A stretch of 64,000 nucleotides of DNA, taken from the NCBI RefSeq assembly GCF_000442275.2, contig NZ_KE557310.1:1-64000 (forward strand), in the 5' to 3' direction. This DNA comes from Litoreibacter arenae DSM 19593. GTDB lineage: Bacteria > Pseudomonadota > Alphaproteobacteria > Rhodobacterales > Rhodobacteraceae. How positions within the stretch are numbered: position 1 is the stretch's first letter; each line of letters starts with the position of its first letter. The notes under the pieces are model-generated. The model had not been told where the DNA came from. It did no database searches and saw only the letters and a program-made list of their open reading frames with translations. The translations under genes were made by a program, and so were the position numbers. This document shows, piece after piece, positions 17,315-26,403 of this stretch.

Positions 17315-17611
17315 ATGGCTAACCATTCGCTCGACATCCTTTTCGCCGCCCTTGGCGACCCGACCCGCCGCGCCATTATCGAGCGGCTGGCTCACGGTCC
17401 CGCCCCCGTCAAGGAACTGGCCGCACCGCATGACATGGCGCTGCCCTCGTTCCTGCAACACATCAAGATCATGGAGACCGGCGGCATCATCGCCACCCGC
17501 AAGGAGGGCCGCCAGCGCATTTGCTGGATGGAGCCAAACGCGCTGATCCCGCTGCAAGGCTGGCTGGAATGGCAACGGCAGGCGTGGGAGGCGCAGGCGC
17601 GGAAAAGCTGA
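17315..17611 (+). CDS. ArsR/SmtB-type winged-helix transcriptional regulator
   Basis: A 98-residue (or 103 if ATG 17300 is used) DNA-binding protein. The LFAALGDPTRRAIIERLAHG segment is the hallmark of the family, followed by the recognition helix region ALPSFLQHIKIMETGGIIATRKEGRQR. I see no Cys-rich metal site, so it belongs to the non-metal, SdpR-like part of the family and probably dimerises through its end helices. The frame extends upstream only as a dnaE shadow. ATG 17315 is preferred because the 14-base palindrome then lies in the leader. No partner gene follows in an operon. Confidence 0.85.
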   Translation: MANHSLDILFAALGDPTRRAIIERLAHGPAPVKELAAPHDMALPSFLQHIKIMETGGIIATRKEGRQRICWMEPNALIPLQGWLEWQRQAWEAQARKS

Positions 17612-17663
17612 AAGGCTTGCCAAACGGCGCGTCCTGCGCTTTTCTGGATGCCAGATAATTCCC

Positions 17664-17694
17664 GCGCGCCTTCTACGCCGCATCGAAGGCGCGC
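17664..17694. repeat. Perfect 10-base inverted repeat upstream of xdhA
   Basis: Arms GCGCGCCTTC (17664-17673) and GAAGGCGCGC (17685-17694) are separated by 11 bases. The repeat lies 45 bases before the xdhA start and 53 bases after the regulator stop. No T-run follows, so it could be an operator or an imperfect terminator of the upstream gene. Confidence 0.5.
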
Positions 17695-17738
17695 AAGACG
17701 GGAACACCCGACAGGTAAGGCGGCGGGATACTATCCAT

Positions 17739-19094
17739 ATGCTGACGTTTCTTCTGAACGGAGAGACCGTGGAGGCCGAGGTCGGCGCCACCGAAACCCT
17801 GCTCGACTTCCTGCGCGAGCGGCGTTGCCTGACGGGCACCAAGGAAGGTTGCAACGAAGGCGACTGCGGCGCGTGCTCGGTCATCGTGACGGGCGAGGAC
17901 GGGGTGGCGCGGGCGATGAACGCCTGCATCCTGTTCATGCCGCAGCTGTCGGGCCGTGCCGTGCGCACGGTCGAAGGCGTGGCGGGACCGGACGATGCGC
18001 TGCATCCGGTGCAACGCGCGATGGTGGATCACCACGGCTCGCAATGCGGGTTCTGCACGCCCGGTTTCATCACCACCATGGCCGCCGCCCACAAGAACGG
18101 TGCTGTGGATCACAGCGACCAACTGGCGGGCAACCTGTGCCGCTGCACCGGCTACGCGCCGATCATCCGGGCGGCGGAGGCGGCGGCGTCCGAGCCGGTG
18201 CCCGCGTGGATGGACGAGGCAGTGGCGGGGTCAACCCCGCCCTACCCGATGCCGCAAAGTTCCGACGAATTGGCGGCGTGGTGTCAGGACAACCCCGACG
18301 GCACCCTGATCGGCGGGGCGACGGATGTGGGGCTGTGGGTAACCAAGCAGTTGCGCGAGTTGGATAAGGTCGCCTTCACCGGACGCTGCGCCGATTTGCA
18401 ACGGATCGAGGACACCGAAGACGGGCTGCGCATCGGGGCGGCCTGCACGATCGGCCAAGTGTTGGAAGCGGTGAAGCCGCTCTACCCGTCGTTTGCGGAA
18501 ATGCTGCGCCGCTATGGCTCGGTTCAGGTGCGCAATGCGGCGACGATCGGCGGCAACATCGCCAACGGCTCGCCCATCGGGGACAGCCCGCCCGCACTAA
18601 TCGCCTTGGGTGCCACCCTGCATCTGCGCAAGGGCGACACCCGTCGCGAAATGGCGATGGAGGAATTCTTTGTCGAATATGGCAAGCAGGACCGCCAGCC
18701 GGGCGAGTTCGTGGAATTCGTCACCATCCCCAAGCAGCGCGACACGCTGCAATGCTACAAGCTGTCGAAGCGGTTCGATCAGGATATCTCTGCCCTGTGC
18801 GGGTGTTTCAACATCGTGGTCGCGGGTGGCTCTGTCGCAAAGGCGCGGATCGCGTTCGGCGGCATGGCGGGCACGCCCAAACGCGCCACGCATGTGGAAA
18901 ACGCGTTGACCGGCAAGGCATGGACCGAAGAGAACATGGAGGCAGCCTTGGCGGGCTTCACCAAGGACTACGCGCCGATGAGCGATATGCGGGCCTCCGC
19001 CGCCTACCGCTTGCAGGCTGCGCAAAACATGCTGCGCCGCGTTTATGTGGAGAGCCTCGGCATCCCCGCCTCAGTGCTGGAGGTGCGGCCATGA
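17739..19094 (+). CDS. xdhA: Xanthine dehydrogenase small subunit (Fe-S and FAD)
   Basis: This 451-residue subunit carries electrons from the molybdenum site to NAD+. The N-terminal [2Fe-2S] cluster uses C38, C43, C46 and C63 (GCNEGDCGACSV). The second cluster uses C103, C106, C134 and C136 (QCGFCTPGF and LCRCTGY). The FAD domain follows from about residue 170, with GGNIANGSPIGDSPPALIAL near 267. It oxidises hypoxanthine and xanthine to urate together with XdhB, whose start overlaps its stop by four bases. Its purine role fits the downstream importer. Confidence 0.95.
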   Translation: MLTFLLNGETVEAEVGATETLLDFLRERRCLTGTKEGCNEGDCGACSVIVTGEDGVARAMNACILFMPQLSGRAVRTVEGVAGPDDALHPVQRAMVDHHGSQCGFCTPGFITTMAAAHKNGAVDHSDQLAGNLCRCTGYAPIIRAAEAAASEPVPAWMDEAVAGSTPPYPMPQSSDELAAWCQDNPDGTLIGGATDVGLWVTKQLRELDKVAFTGRCADLQRIEDTEDGLRIGAACTIGQVLEAVKPLYPSFAEMLRRYGSVQVRNAATIGGNIANGSPIGDSPPALIALGATLHLRKGDTRREMAMEEFFVEYGKQDRQPGEFVEFVTIPKQRDTLQCYKLSKRFDQDISALCGCFNIVVAGGSVAKARIAFGGMAGTPKRATHVENALTGKAWTEENMEAALAGFTKDYAPMSDMRASAAYRLQAAQNMLRRVYVESLGIPASVLEVRP

Positions 19095-21508
19095 GTGTCG
19101 GGAAGCACACCGCCCATGACGCGGGCCCGCTGCATGTCACGGGGGCTGCCCGCTATACCGACGACATACCCACGCCGCGCGGGACACTGCATCTTGCCTT
19201 CGGGTTGAGCACCATTGCACGAGGGAAGATCACGTCGATGGACCTTGATGCGGTGCGCAAAGCTGACGGCGTGCTTGATGTGCTGGTGGCCGATGATCTG
19301 CCGCATGACAATGACGTCAGCCCCTCGATCCATGACGAGCCGTTGCTGGCCACGGGTCGGGTGCATTATCTGGGCCAGCCGCTGTTTCTGGTGGTCGCCA
19401 CCTCGCATCTGGCCGCCCGCAAGGCGGCGCGGCGGGCGCAGGTGGAGTATACAGAGGAAACCCCGCTGCTGACGATCGACCACGCCATGGCGGCCAAGTC
19501 GCATTTCGAGGACGGGCCGCGCATCTACACCAAGGGCGACCCGGATGGGGCTTTGGCGGGCGCCGCCAACCGTCTGCAAGGTCGTGTCGAGATTGGCGGG
19601 CAGGAGCATTTCTATCTGGAAGGCCACGCCGCGCTGGCGGTGCCGCAGGACAATGGCGATATGGTCGTGCATGCGTCCTCGCAGCATCCGACGGAGATCC
19701 AGCATAAGGTGGCCGAGGCCATCGGCACCCCCATGCATGCCGTGCGGGTGGAGGTACGCCGCATGGGTGGCGGATTTGGCGGCAAGGAAAGTCAGGGGAA
19801 TGCCCTGTGCGTGGCCTGCGCTGTCGTCGCGCAGAAGCACCGTGCGCCGGTGAAGATGCGCTATGACCGCGACGACGACATGATCGTCACCGGCAAGCGC
19901 CACGAGTTCCGCATAGACTATGACGTGGGCTTTGACGACACGGGGCGGATCACGGCGGTGGACTTCACCCAATATGCCCGCTGCGGCTGGGCGCAGGACC
20001 TGTCCCTGCCCGTGGCGGACCGCGCCATGCTGCATGCGGACAACGCCTATAATCTGGACCACGCGCGGATTACCTCGCACCGGCTGAAGACCAACACCCA
20101 AAGCAACACCGCGTTTCGCGGATTTGGCGGGCCGCAGGGGATCGTCGGGATCGAGCGGGTGATGGACCACATCGCGCATCATCTGGGGCTGGACCCGTTG
20201 CAAGTGCGGCGCGAGAACTTTTATGCGTCGATGGTTGGGGGCGCGGATGCCTCCCCTCTCAGCGATGCTGCGCATCGCCTGCCGGCAATGGGCGGGAATA
20301 TTTCCGAAGCAATGAAATCAGGGGCGGCGCATGAAGACCTGACGTCGCGCGGCGCGGCCCCTGCGGGAGGGGGCGAGGTGCATGTGGCCCCGGAACCGCA
20401 GACCACGCCCTACGGGATGAAGGTCACGGATTCGATCATCTGCGAGATGGTGGACGCTTTGGAGGTGTCGTCGGATTATCAGGCGCGGCGCAAGGCGGTC
20501 GCGGCGTGGAACGACAAGAACCCCGTGCTGAAACGCGGCATCGCGCTGACTCCGGTGAAGTTCGGCATATCGTTCACGCTGACCCATCTCAATCAGGCGG
20601 GGGCCTTGGTGCATGTGTATCAGGACGGCTCGATCCATCTGAACCATGGCGGCACCGAGATGGGGCAAGGGTTGTTCACAAAGGTCGCGCAGGTCGCGGC
20701 GCAGTCGTTCGGGGTGCCGCTGGACGCGGTAAAGATCACCGCTACGGATACCGGCAAGGTGCCGAACACCTCGGCCACCGCGGCGTCGTCGGGGTCGGAT
20801 TTGAACGGCATGGCGGTCCTGAACGCCTGCGAGACGATCAAGGCGCGGATTGGTACGGTCTTGTCGGAGGGTGAGGTGCGGTTCGAGGAAGGCCGCGTGC
20901 GGTTTGACGGGACCGAGTTGAGCTTTGCGGAAGCCGCCGCAAAGGCCTACCAGAACCGCGTGTCACTGTCTGCGACGGGCTTCTATGCCACGCCGGATGT
21001 TGAGTGGGACCGGATCAAGGGCCATGGTCGCCCGTTCTTCTACTTCGCCTATGGCGCGGCGGTGACAGAGGTGGTGGTCGACACGCTGACCGGCGAGAAC
21101 CGCATCCTGCGGGCCGACATTCTGCACGATTGCGGCAGGTCGCTGAACCCCGCGCTGGATATCGGCCAGATTGAAGGCGGCTATGTGCAGGGCGTAGGGT
21201 GGCTGACGACGGAAGAACTGGTCTGGGACGACAAGGGCCGCCTTACGACCCATGCGCCTGCGACCTACAAGATCCCCGCCGCGTCGGACCGGCCGGAGGT
21301 GTTCAACGTGGCACTCTGGGACGGGGCGAACCGGGCGGAGACGGTGTTCAAGTCCAAGGCGGTAGGGGAGCCGCCGCTGATGCACGGCATCTCGGCCTGG
21401 CTGGCGCTGTCGGATGCGGTGTCGGCCTGCGGGGACGGCTATCCCGACCTCGACGCACCCGCCACGGCAGAGCGGGTGTTGATGGCCTGCCAGAAGCTGC
21501 GCGCATGA
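19091..21508 (+). CDS. xdhB: Xanthine dehydrogenase large molybdopterin-binding subunit
   Basis: The 805-residue catalytic subunit binds the molybdenum cofactor and the purine. Seen are the N-terminal ARYTDD segment, RRMGGGFGGKESQGN near residue 225, NTAFRGFGGPQG near 337, the LNHGGTEMGQGLF loop near 520, and KAVGEPPLMHG near 757, which holds the catalytic Glu. The frame is open earlier, but ATG 19091 fits the family N-terminus and overlaps xdhA. The ATGA overlap with xdhC continues the operon. Confidence 0.95.
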   Translation: MSVGKHTAHDAGPLHVTGAARYTDDIPTPRGTLHLAFGLSTIARGKITSMDLDAVRKADGVLDVLVADDLPHDNDVSPSIHDEPLLATGRVHYLGQPLFLVVATSHLAARKAARRAQVEYTEETPLLTIDHAMAAKSHFEDGPRIYTKGDPDGALAGAANRLQGRVEIGGQEHFYLEGHAALAVPQDNGDMVVHASSQHPTEIQHKVAEAIGTPMHAVRVEVRRMGGGFGGKESQGNALCVACAVVAQKHRAPVKMRYDRDDDMIVTGKRHEFRIDYDVGFDDTGRITAVDFTQYARCGWAQDLSLPVADRAMLHADNAYNLDHARITSHRLKTNTQSNTAFRGFGGPQGIVGIERVMDHIAHHLGLDPLQVRRENFYASMVGGADASPLSDAAHRLPAMGGNISEAMKSGAAHEDLTSRGAAPAGGGEVHVAPEPQTTPYGMKVTDSIICEMVDALEVSSDYQARRKAVAAWNDKNPVLKRGIALTPVKFGISFTLTHLNQAGALVHVYQDGSIHLNHGGTEMGQGLFTKVAQVAAQSFGVPLDAVKITATDTGKVPNTSATAASSGSDLNGMAVLNACETIKARIGTVLSEGEVRFEEGRVRFDGTELSFAEAAAKAYQNRVSLSATGFYATPDVEWDRIKGHGRPFFYFAYGAAVTEVVVDTLTGENRILRADILHDCGRSLNPALDIGQIEGGYVQGVGWLTTEELVWDDKGRLTTHAPATYKIPAASDRPEVFNVALWDGANRAETVFKSKAVGEPPLMHGISAWLALSDAVSACGDGYPDLDAPATAERVLMACQKLRA

Positions 21509-22451
21509 GCTTCGACGCTGAAGCGCTGCGCAACGCGCTGGCCGCACATGGCCGCGTTGCGCGGGTGGTGATCGCGGCGCATCAAGGCTCCAGCCCCCGC
21601 GAGGCGGGGGCGTCGATGCTGGTCTGGGAGGGCGGGCAATCGGGCACCATCGGCGGTGGCGCGTTGGAACTGGACGCGGCGCGGCAGGCGTTGTCAGTCG
21701 CTACCTCGCGCGTCACCCGCGTGCCGCTGGGCCCTGCCTTGGGGCAGTGCTGCGGTGGGGCAGTGACGCTGGTGACCGAAGTTTTCGAGGACATGCCGGA
21801 ACTGGGCGACAGCTACGCCCGCCGCGTCGAAGGCAACACGGAGGAGCCGCTTGCGGTGACGCGGGCGCAGGCGGATGGGCGCAACGGGTCGGGCGTCGGG
21901 ATGGTCTTCGAGCGAGGCTGGCTCTGTGAGCCGGTGCAGCCCGCACGCGTGCCGCTTTGGGTCTGGGGCGCGGGGCACGTGGGGCGTGCGATTGTCGATG
22001 TGATCGCTCCCACGCAAGCGTTCAAGATAACATGGATAGATAGCGGTGCCGACCGCTTCCCCGACCGCAGCGACGCAAAAAATTCATTTGTCATTAACGA
22101 GTTGACAGCTGTCAACATTCCCGACGCCGTCCCGCACGCGCCGCGTGATGCGCATCATCTGATCCTCACCTACTCCCACGCGTTCGATCTGGACCTGTGC
22201 CACCGGCTGCTGGGTCACGGGTTTGCCAGCGCGGGGCTGATCGGCTCGGCCACCAAATGGGCGCGGTTCCGGTCGCGGCTGCGGGCGCTTGGACATTCGG
22301 AGGCCCGGATTTCGTGCATCCGCTGCCCTATCGGCAACCGACGCTGGGGAAACACCCGCAAGCCATTGCGGTGGGCGTGGCTTCTGAGCTACTGCTAATG
22401 GCGCAAGCGGGGGCGCGTGTGGGCATGTCTGGGGAGGATGTCGCGGTTTGA
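21505..22451 (+). pseudogene. xdhC: Xanthine dehydrogenase accessory protein XdhC, frameshifted near the 3' end
   Basis: XdhC binds molybdenum cofactor and inserts the sulfurated form into XdhB. The first frame (21505 to about 22337) shows IAAHQGSSPREAGASMLVW, GTIGGGALE, LGPALGQCCGG and the Rossmann stretch VWGAGHVGRA. After CPIGN the frame goes into non-family sequence and stops at 22398. The expected ending TLGKHPQAIAVGVASELL is present in another frame and runs to a stop at 22451. Restoring one C at 22338-22340 (aaccg to aacccg) rejoins both parts and gives an ending that meets the next gene. It is either a real mutation or a sequence error. Confidence 0.85.
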
Positions 22452-23995
22452 CGGAAGAGCGGCTGAGCACAGCGGGTGAAGACCTGCTGACGATCAATGG
22501 CCTGACCAAGGCCTATCCCGGCGTTGTTGCCAACGACCATGTATCGTTCTCCATCCGCCCCGGCGAGGTCCACGCCCTGCTGGGCGAAAACGGTGCAGGT
22601 AAGTCCACGCTGGTCAAGATGATCTACGGGCTGGTGACGCCTGACGCAGGCTCCATGACGCTTAACGGCCAGCCCTACGCACCGGCTGAGCCGCGCGCGG
22701 CGCGGGCGAGCGGCGTGGCCATGGTGTTCCAGCATTTCTCGCTGTTCGAGGCGCTGGACGTGGCCGAAAACATCGCCCTTGGCATGGAAAACCCGCCGAA
22801 GATGCGCGACCTTGCGGCGCGTATCAGAGAGGTCTCGCAGAATTACGGCCTGCCGCTGGACCCCGACCAACTGGTCGGTGACTTGTCCGCCGGAGAACGC
22901 CAGCGGGTCGAGATCATCCGCTGCCTGTTGCAAAACCCCAAGCTGCTGATCATGGATGAGCCGACCAGCGTTCTGACCCCGCAAGAGGTGTCGATCCTGT
23001 TCCAGACGCTGGAAAAGCTGCGCGGCGAGGGCTGCGCGATCCTGTATATCTCGCACAAGCTGGAGGAGATCCGCACCCTGTGCGACCACGCGACGGTGCT
23101 GCGGCTGGGCAAGGTCGTGGGCAACTGTAACCCGCGCGAGGAGACCGCCCGCGCCATGGCGGAAATGATGGTGGGCGAAGTGCTGCACGTGCCGCAGAAA
23201 GCCCCGCGCGTGCCGCAGGAGGTCGCGCTGGAGATCGAGGCGCTCGACGTGGCGGCGCGGACGCATTTCGGCACCGCGCTGAAAGATATCAACATGGCGG
23301 TGCAGATGGGCGAAATCCTCGGCATCGGCGGGGTAGCGGGCAACGGGCAGGACGAGCTGTGCTCGGTCATTGCCGGGGAGATACTGGTTCCGGCGGATAA
23401 GGTGCGGCTGTTGGGCAAGGACGTTGGCGACAAAGGACCGAACGCGCGACGGGCCTTGGGGATGCTGGCCGCCCCCGAAGAGCGGCTGGGCCACGCGGCG
23501 GCGCCTGATATGTCGCTGATAGAGAACGCGCTGTTGTCGGGTGCCGTGCGCGAGGGGCTGGAGCGGCGCGGCATGATCAACTGGGGCAAGACCCGCGATT
23601 TCGCCAAGCGGATCATCAAAGAATTCGACGTGCGCACGCCGTCGGAAAACACGGCGGCGCGGGCCTTATCGGGCGGCAATTTGCAGAAATTCGTCATCGG
23701 GCGGGAGATCATGCAGAACCCCTCGGTTCTGGTGGTGAACCAGCCGACATGGGGCGTCGACGCCTCTGCGGCGGCGGCGATCCGGCAGGCCTTGCTGGAT
23801 CTTGCGGCCAAGGGGGCGGCGATTGTCGTGATCAGTCAGGATCTGGACGAGTTGATGGAAATCTCGGACCGGTTCGCGGCACTGAACGAAGGGCGTCTTA
23901 GTGCGCCCGTCGACGCGGCAGGGCTGACGGTGGACCAGATCGGTTTGATGATGGGAGGGGCCCATGATCTGGAGCCTGTGCAGGTGGCCGGGTGA
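22448..23995 (+). CDS. Nucleoside/purine ABC transporter ATP-binding protein (two ABC domains)
   Basis: A 515-residue double ATPase of the RbsA/NupO type. Domain 1 has Walker A GENGAGKST (46-54), signature LSAGERQRVEI near 149 and Walker B LLIMDEPTS near 170. Domain 2 has a degenerate P-loop (GVAGNGQDEL) but an intact LSGGNLQK signature, the usual asymmetry of this family. It drives BMP-type nucleoside uptake with the two permeases downstream. The start is a TTG at 22448 overlapping the repaired xdhC stop, with GGGGAGGA upstream. Confidence 0.93.
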   Translation: MTEERLSTAGEDLLTINGLTKAYPGVVANDHVSFSIRPGEVHALLGENGAGKSTLVKMIYGLVTPDAGSMTLNGQPYAPAEPRAARASGVAMVFQHFSLFEALDVAENIALGMENPPKMRDLAARIREVSQNYGLPLDPDQLVGDLSAGERQRVEIIRCLLQNPKLLIMDEPTSVLTPQEVSILFQTLEKLRGEGCAILYISHKLEEIRTLCDHATVLRLGKVVGNCNPREETARAMAEMMVGEVLHVPQKAPRVPQEVALEIEALDVAARTHFGTALKDINMAVQMGEILGIGGVAGNGQDELCSVIAGEILVPADKVRLLGKDVGDKGPNARRALGMLAAPEERLGHAAAPDMSLIENALLSGAVREGLERRGMINWGKTRDFAKRIIKEFDVRTPSENTAARALSGGNLQKFVIGREIMQNPSVLVVNQPTWGVDASAAAAIRQALLDLAAKGAAIVVISQDLDELMEISDRFAALNEGRLSAPVDAAGLTVDQIGLMMGGAHDLEPVQVAG

Positions 23996-24050
23996 GGAAT
24001 TCAGGTATTTATGAAGCAATGATGGGGTGTGTTGTGTCAGGAATTCAGCC

Positions 24051-25136
24051 GTGATCGCGCTGGAGAAACGTCCGCAGCCCTCGCAGCTATGGACCGCCGT
24101 AACGCCGCTGCTGGCGGTGTTGGCGACGATGGTCGCGGGCGGCATCATGTTCGCGTTTCTGGGCAAAGACCCGCTCATAGCCATTCGCACGATCTTCTGG
24201 GACCCGCTGTTCAACGAGCAGTTTGCCAACTACTCGCGGCCGCAATTGCTGGTGAAAGCCGCACCGCTGATCCTGATCGCCACGGGGCTGGCCATGGGCT
24301 TCCGCGCGGGCGTGTGGAATATCGGGGCGGAGGGGCAATACATCATCGGCGCGATCTGCGGCGCGGCGGTGGGGCTGGCGTTCTACCCGACCGAGAGCGT
24401 GCTTATCTTTCCGCTGATGGTCGTCGCGGGCGCGTTGGGCGGGTTCCTTTGGGCGATGATCCCGGGGGTATTGAAGGTGAAGTTCCACACCAACGAGATT
24501 TTGGTGTCCTTGCTGCTGGTCTATGTGGCGGAGTTCATACTGGCCTCCATGGCGTTGGGGGCGCTGCGCAACCCTGAGGGCTCCGGCTTTCCGGGGTCAC
24601 GGAACCTGAAGGAATACCCCCCGGCCTACAACGCGGAGCTTCTGCCCGGCACCGGCCTGCATTGGGGCGTGGTCGCGGCACTGGTGGCGGTGATCTTTGC
24701 CTATGTGTTGTTCAGCAAGCACATGATGGGCTTCCATATCCGGCTGGCGGGCCAAGCGCCCAAGGCCGCGCGGTTTGGCGGTGTGCAGCCTGCGCGGCTG
24801 ATCCTGTTCTGCCTTGGCACCGCTGGTGCCTTGGCAGGGCTGGCAGGCCTATTCGAGGTGTCGGGGCCTGCGGGGCAGATCAGCATCGACTTCAACGTGG
24901 GCTACGGGTTCACCGCGATTATCGTGGCGTTTCTCGGTCGTCTGAACCCTATCGGCATCCTGCTGGCGGGGCTGTTGATGGCGTTGACCTACATCGGCGG
25001 CGAGTTGGCGTCTTTCATGCTGGGCGTTCCGGCGGCGGCCATTCAGGCGTTTCAGGGGATGTTGTTGTTCTTCCTGCTGGCGGTGGATGTGTTGACGAAT
25101 TACCGGATCAGGTTCGGCAAGCGGGAGGTGGCGTGA
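24051..25136 (+). CDS. Nucleoside/purine ABC transporter permease 1
   Basis: A branched-chain-type (BPD_transp_2) permease of about 361 residues with eight or more hydrophobic segments. LATGLAMGFRAGVWNIGAEGQYIIGA is the family-specific stretch shared with NupP/YufP-type nucleoside permeases. The start taken is GTG 24051, preceded by AGGAA; GTG 24027 in the same frame is possible. The stop overlaps by one base the small gene that follows. It forms the channel with permease 2. Confidence 0.92.
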   Translation: MIALEKRPQPSQLWTAVTPLLAVLATMVAGGIMFAFLGKDPLIAIRTIFWDPLFNEQFANYSRPQLLVKAAPLILIATGLAMGFRAGVWNIGAEGQYIIGAICGAAVGLAFYPTESVLIFPLMVVAGALGGFLWAMIPGVLKVKFHTNEILVSLLLVYVAEFILASMALGALRNPEGSGFPGSRNLKEYPPAYNAELLPGTGLHWGVVAALVAVIFAYVLFSKHMMGFHIRLAGQAPKAARFGGVQPARLILFCLGTAGALAGLAGLFEVSGPAGQISIDFNVGYGFTAIIVAFLGRLNPIGILLAGLLMALTYIGGELASFMLGVPAAAIQAFQGMLLFFLLAVDVLTNYRIRFGKREVA

Positions 25137-25429
25137 TGTTTAAGCACAAAGGACCATTATTGATGGGCGGCATGATGGGGCTGATGCTGCCCTGGATGAT
25201 GCATATGGACAGCAACATAGGCGTGGCGTTCATGCTGAGCCACGTCGTGCTGGTGGGCGGGCTTGCAGCGCTTGCGATGTTCATTCCAGCTCTGCGGCGC
25301 AAGCTGGTGGCGTTCAAGGGACGGCATTCGCACATGTCGCATCTGCCGATGATGGGTCTCGGCGTGATCGGAGGATGGGCCGCGACCTGCGCCTATTGCC
25401 TTGCCATTGGAGGTGCCCATTGGACCTGA
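25136..25429 (+). CDS. Small Met/His-rich membrane protein between the two permeases
   Basis: A 97-residue protein with two or three hydrophobic segments and an unusual methionine-rich N-terminus (LLMGGMMGLMLPWMMHMD), then a His-containing loop (KGRHSHMSHLPMMG). It overlaps the permease stop by one base and the next permease start by ten, so it is translated within the transporter operon. I do not recognise a named family. Met and His clusters can bind copper, but transport of a metal is only a guess; it could be a structural accessory of the importer. Confidence 0.7.
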   Translation: MFKHKGPLLMGGMMGLMLPWMMHMDSNIGVAFMLSHVVLVGGLAALAMFIPALRRKLVAFKGRHSHMSHLPMMGLGVIGGWAATCAYCLAIGGAHWT

Positions 25430-26364
25430 GTGCGATCTCCCCCACCCTGTTGCTCGCCTCCCTCATGGTTGCCGCGACGCCGATTCTGCTGGCCGCCTTG
25501 GGCGAGTTGGTGGTCGAGAAATCGGGCGTGTTGAACCTCGGGGTCGAGGGGATGATGATCACGGGCGCCATCTGCGGGTTTGCGATTGCGGTAGAGACCG
25601 GCTCGCCCGTTGTCGGGTTCATCGCCGCCGCCGTGGGGGGCGCGTTGCTGTCGCTGATTTTCGGGATACTGACGCAGTTTCTGCTGTCCAACCAAGTGGC
25701 AACGGGGCTGGCGCTGACCCTGTTCGGGCTGGGGCTGTCGTCCTTGTTGGGCCAAAGCTATGTGGGCATCCGGCCCCCTGCGGTGGGCAAGCTGGACCTT
25801 GGGCCGCTAGCGGATATTCCGTTTATCGGTCCGGTTTTGTTCAACCATGACCTGATGGTCTACCTGTCGCTGGCGCTGTGCGTCGGAACGTGGGCCGTGC
25901 TGAAATACACCCGCGCAGGCCTGATCCTGCGCGCGGTAGGCGAGAACCACGATGCGGCGCATGCGCTTGGCTACAAGGTCGTGAAGGTGCGGCTGCTGGC
26001 GATCATGTTCGGCGGGGCCTGCGCGGGGCTGGGGGGCGCTTACCTCAGCCTGATCCGCGTGCCGCAATGGACGGAAGGCATGACCGCAGGGGCGGGCTGG
26101 ATCGCGCTGGCGATTGTCGTGTTCGCCTCGTGGCGGCCCCTGCGGGTGCTGCTGGGGGCCTATCTTTTCGGCGGCGTGACCGTGTTGCAGCTAAACCTGC
26201 AAGCGGCGGGGATGGCAATTCCTGTCGAGTACTTGTCGATGTCGCCGTATCTGATAACCATCGTGGTGCTGGTCATCATGTCGGCCCCCCGAAAGGGTGG
26301 CAAAGCCCGCGCTTCACTTGCCGCGCCTGCCTGTCTGGGCCGCGCATTCCACGCCTCTCATTGA
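25420..26364 (+). CDS. Nucleoside/purine ABC transporter permease 2
   Basis: The second BPD_transp_2 permease, 314 residues, about eight membrane segments, with the diagnostic LAALGELVVEKSGVLNLGVEGMM near the N-terminus (NupQ/YufQ type). The start is TTG 25420, well supported by GGAGG six bases upstream and by homology of the SPTLLLASLMVAATPILLAA region; the open frame before it is not needed. It pairs with permease 1. Confidence 0.92.
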   Translation: MDLSAISPTLLLASLMVAATPILLAALGELVVEKSGVLNLGVEGMMITGAICGFAIAVETGSPVVGFIAAAVGGALLSLIFGILTQFLLSNQVATGLALTLFGLGLSSLLGQSYVGIRPPAVGKLDLGPLADIPFIGPVLFNHDLMVYLSLALCVGTWAVLKYTRAGLILRAVGENHDAAHALGYKVVKVRLLAIMFGGACAGLGGAYLSLIRVPQWTEGMTAGAGWIALAIVVFASWRPLRVLLGAYLFGGVTVLQLNLQAAGMAIPVEYLSMSPYLITIVVLVIMSAPRKGGKARASLAAPACLGRAFHASH

Positions 26365-26403
26365 GGCCATTACGAGTTTTTAAACCTTGGGGAGATACCA
26401 TCC

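Noticed and set aside
18752-19090. Upstream extension of the xdhB frame
   Set aside because: It overlaps xdhA in another frame; the family N-terminus begins at 19091.
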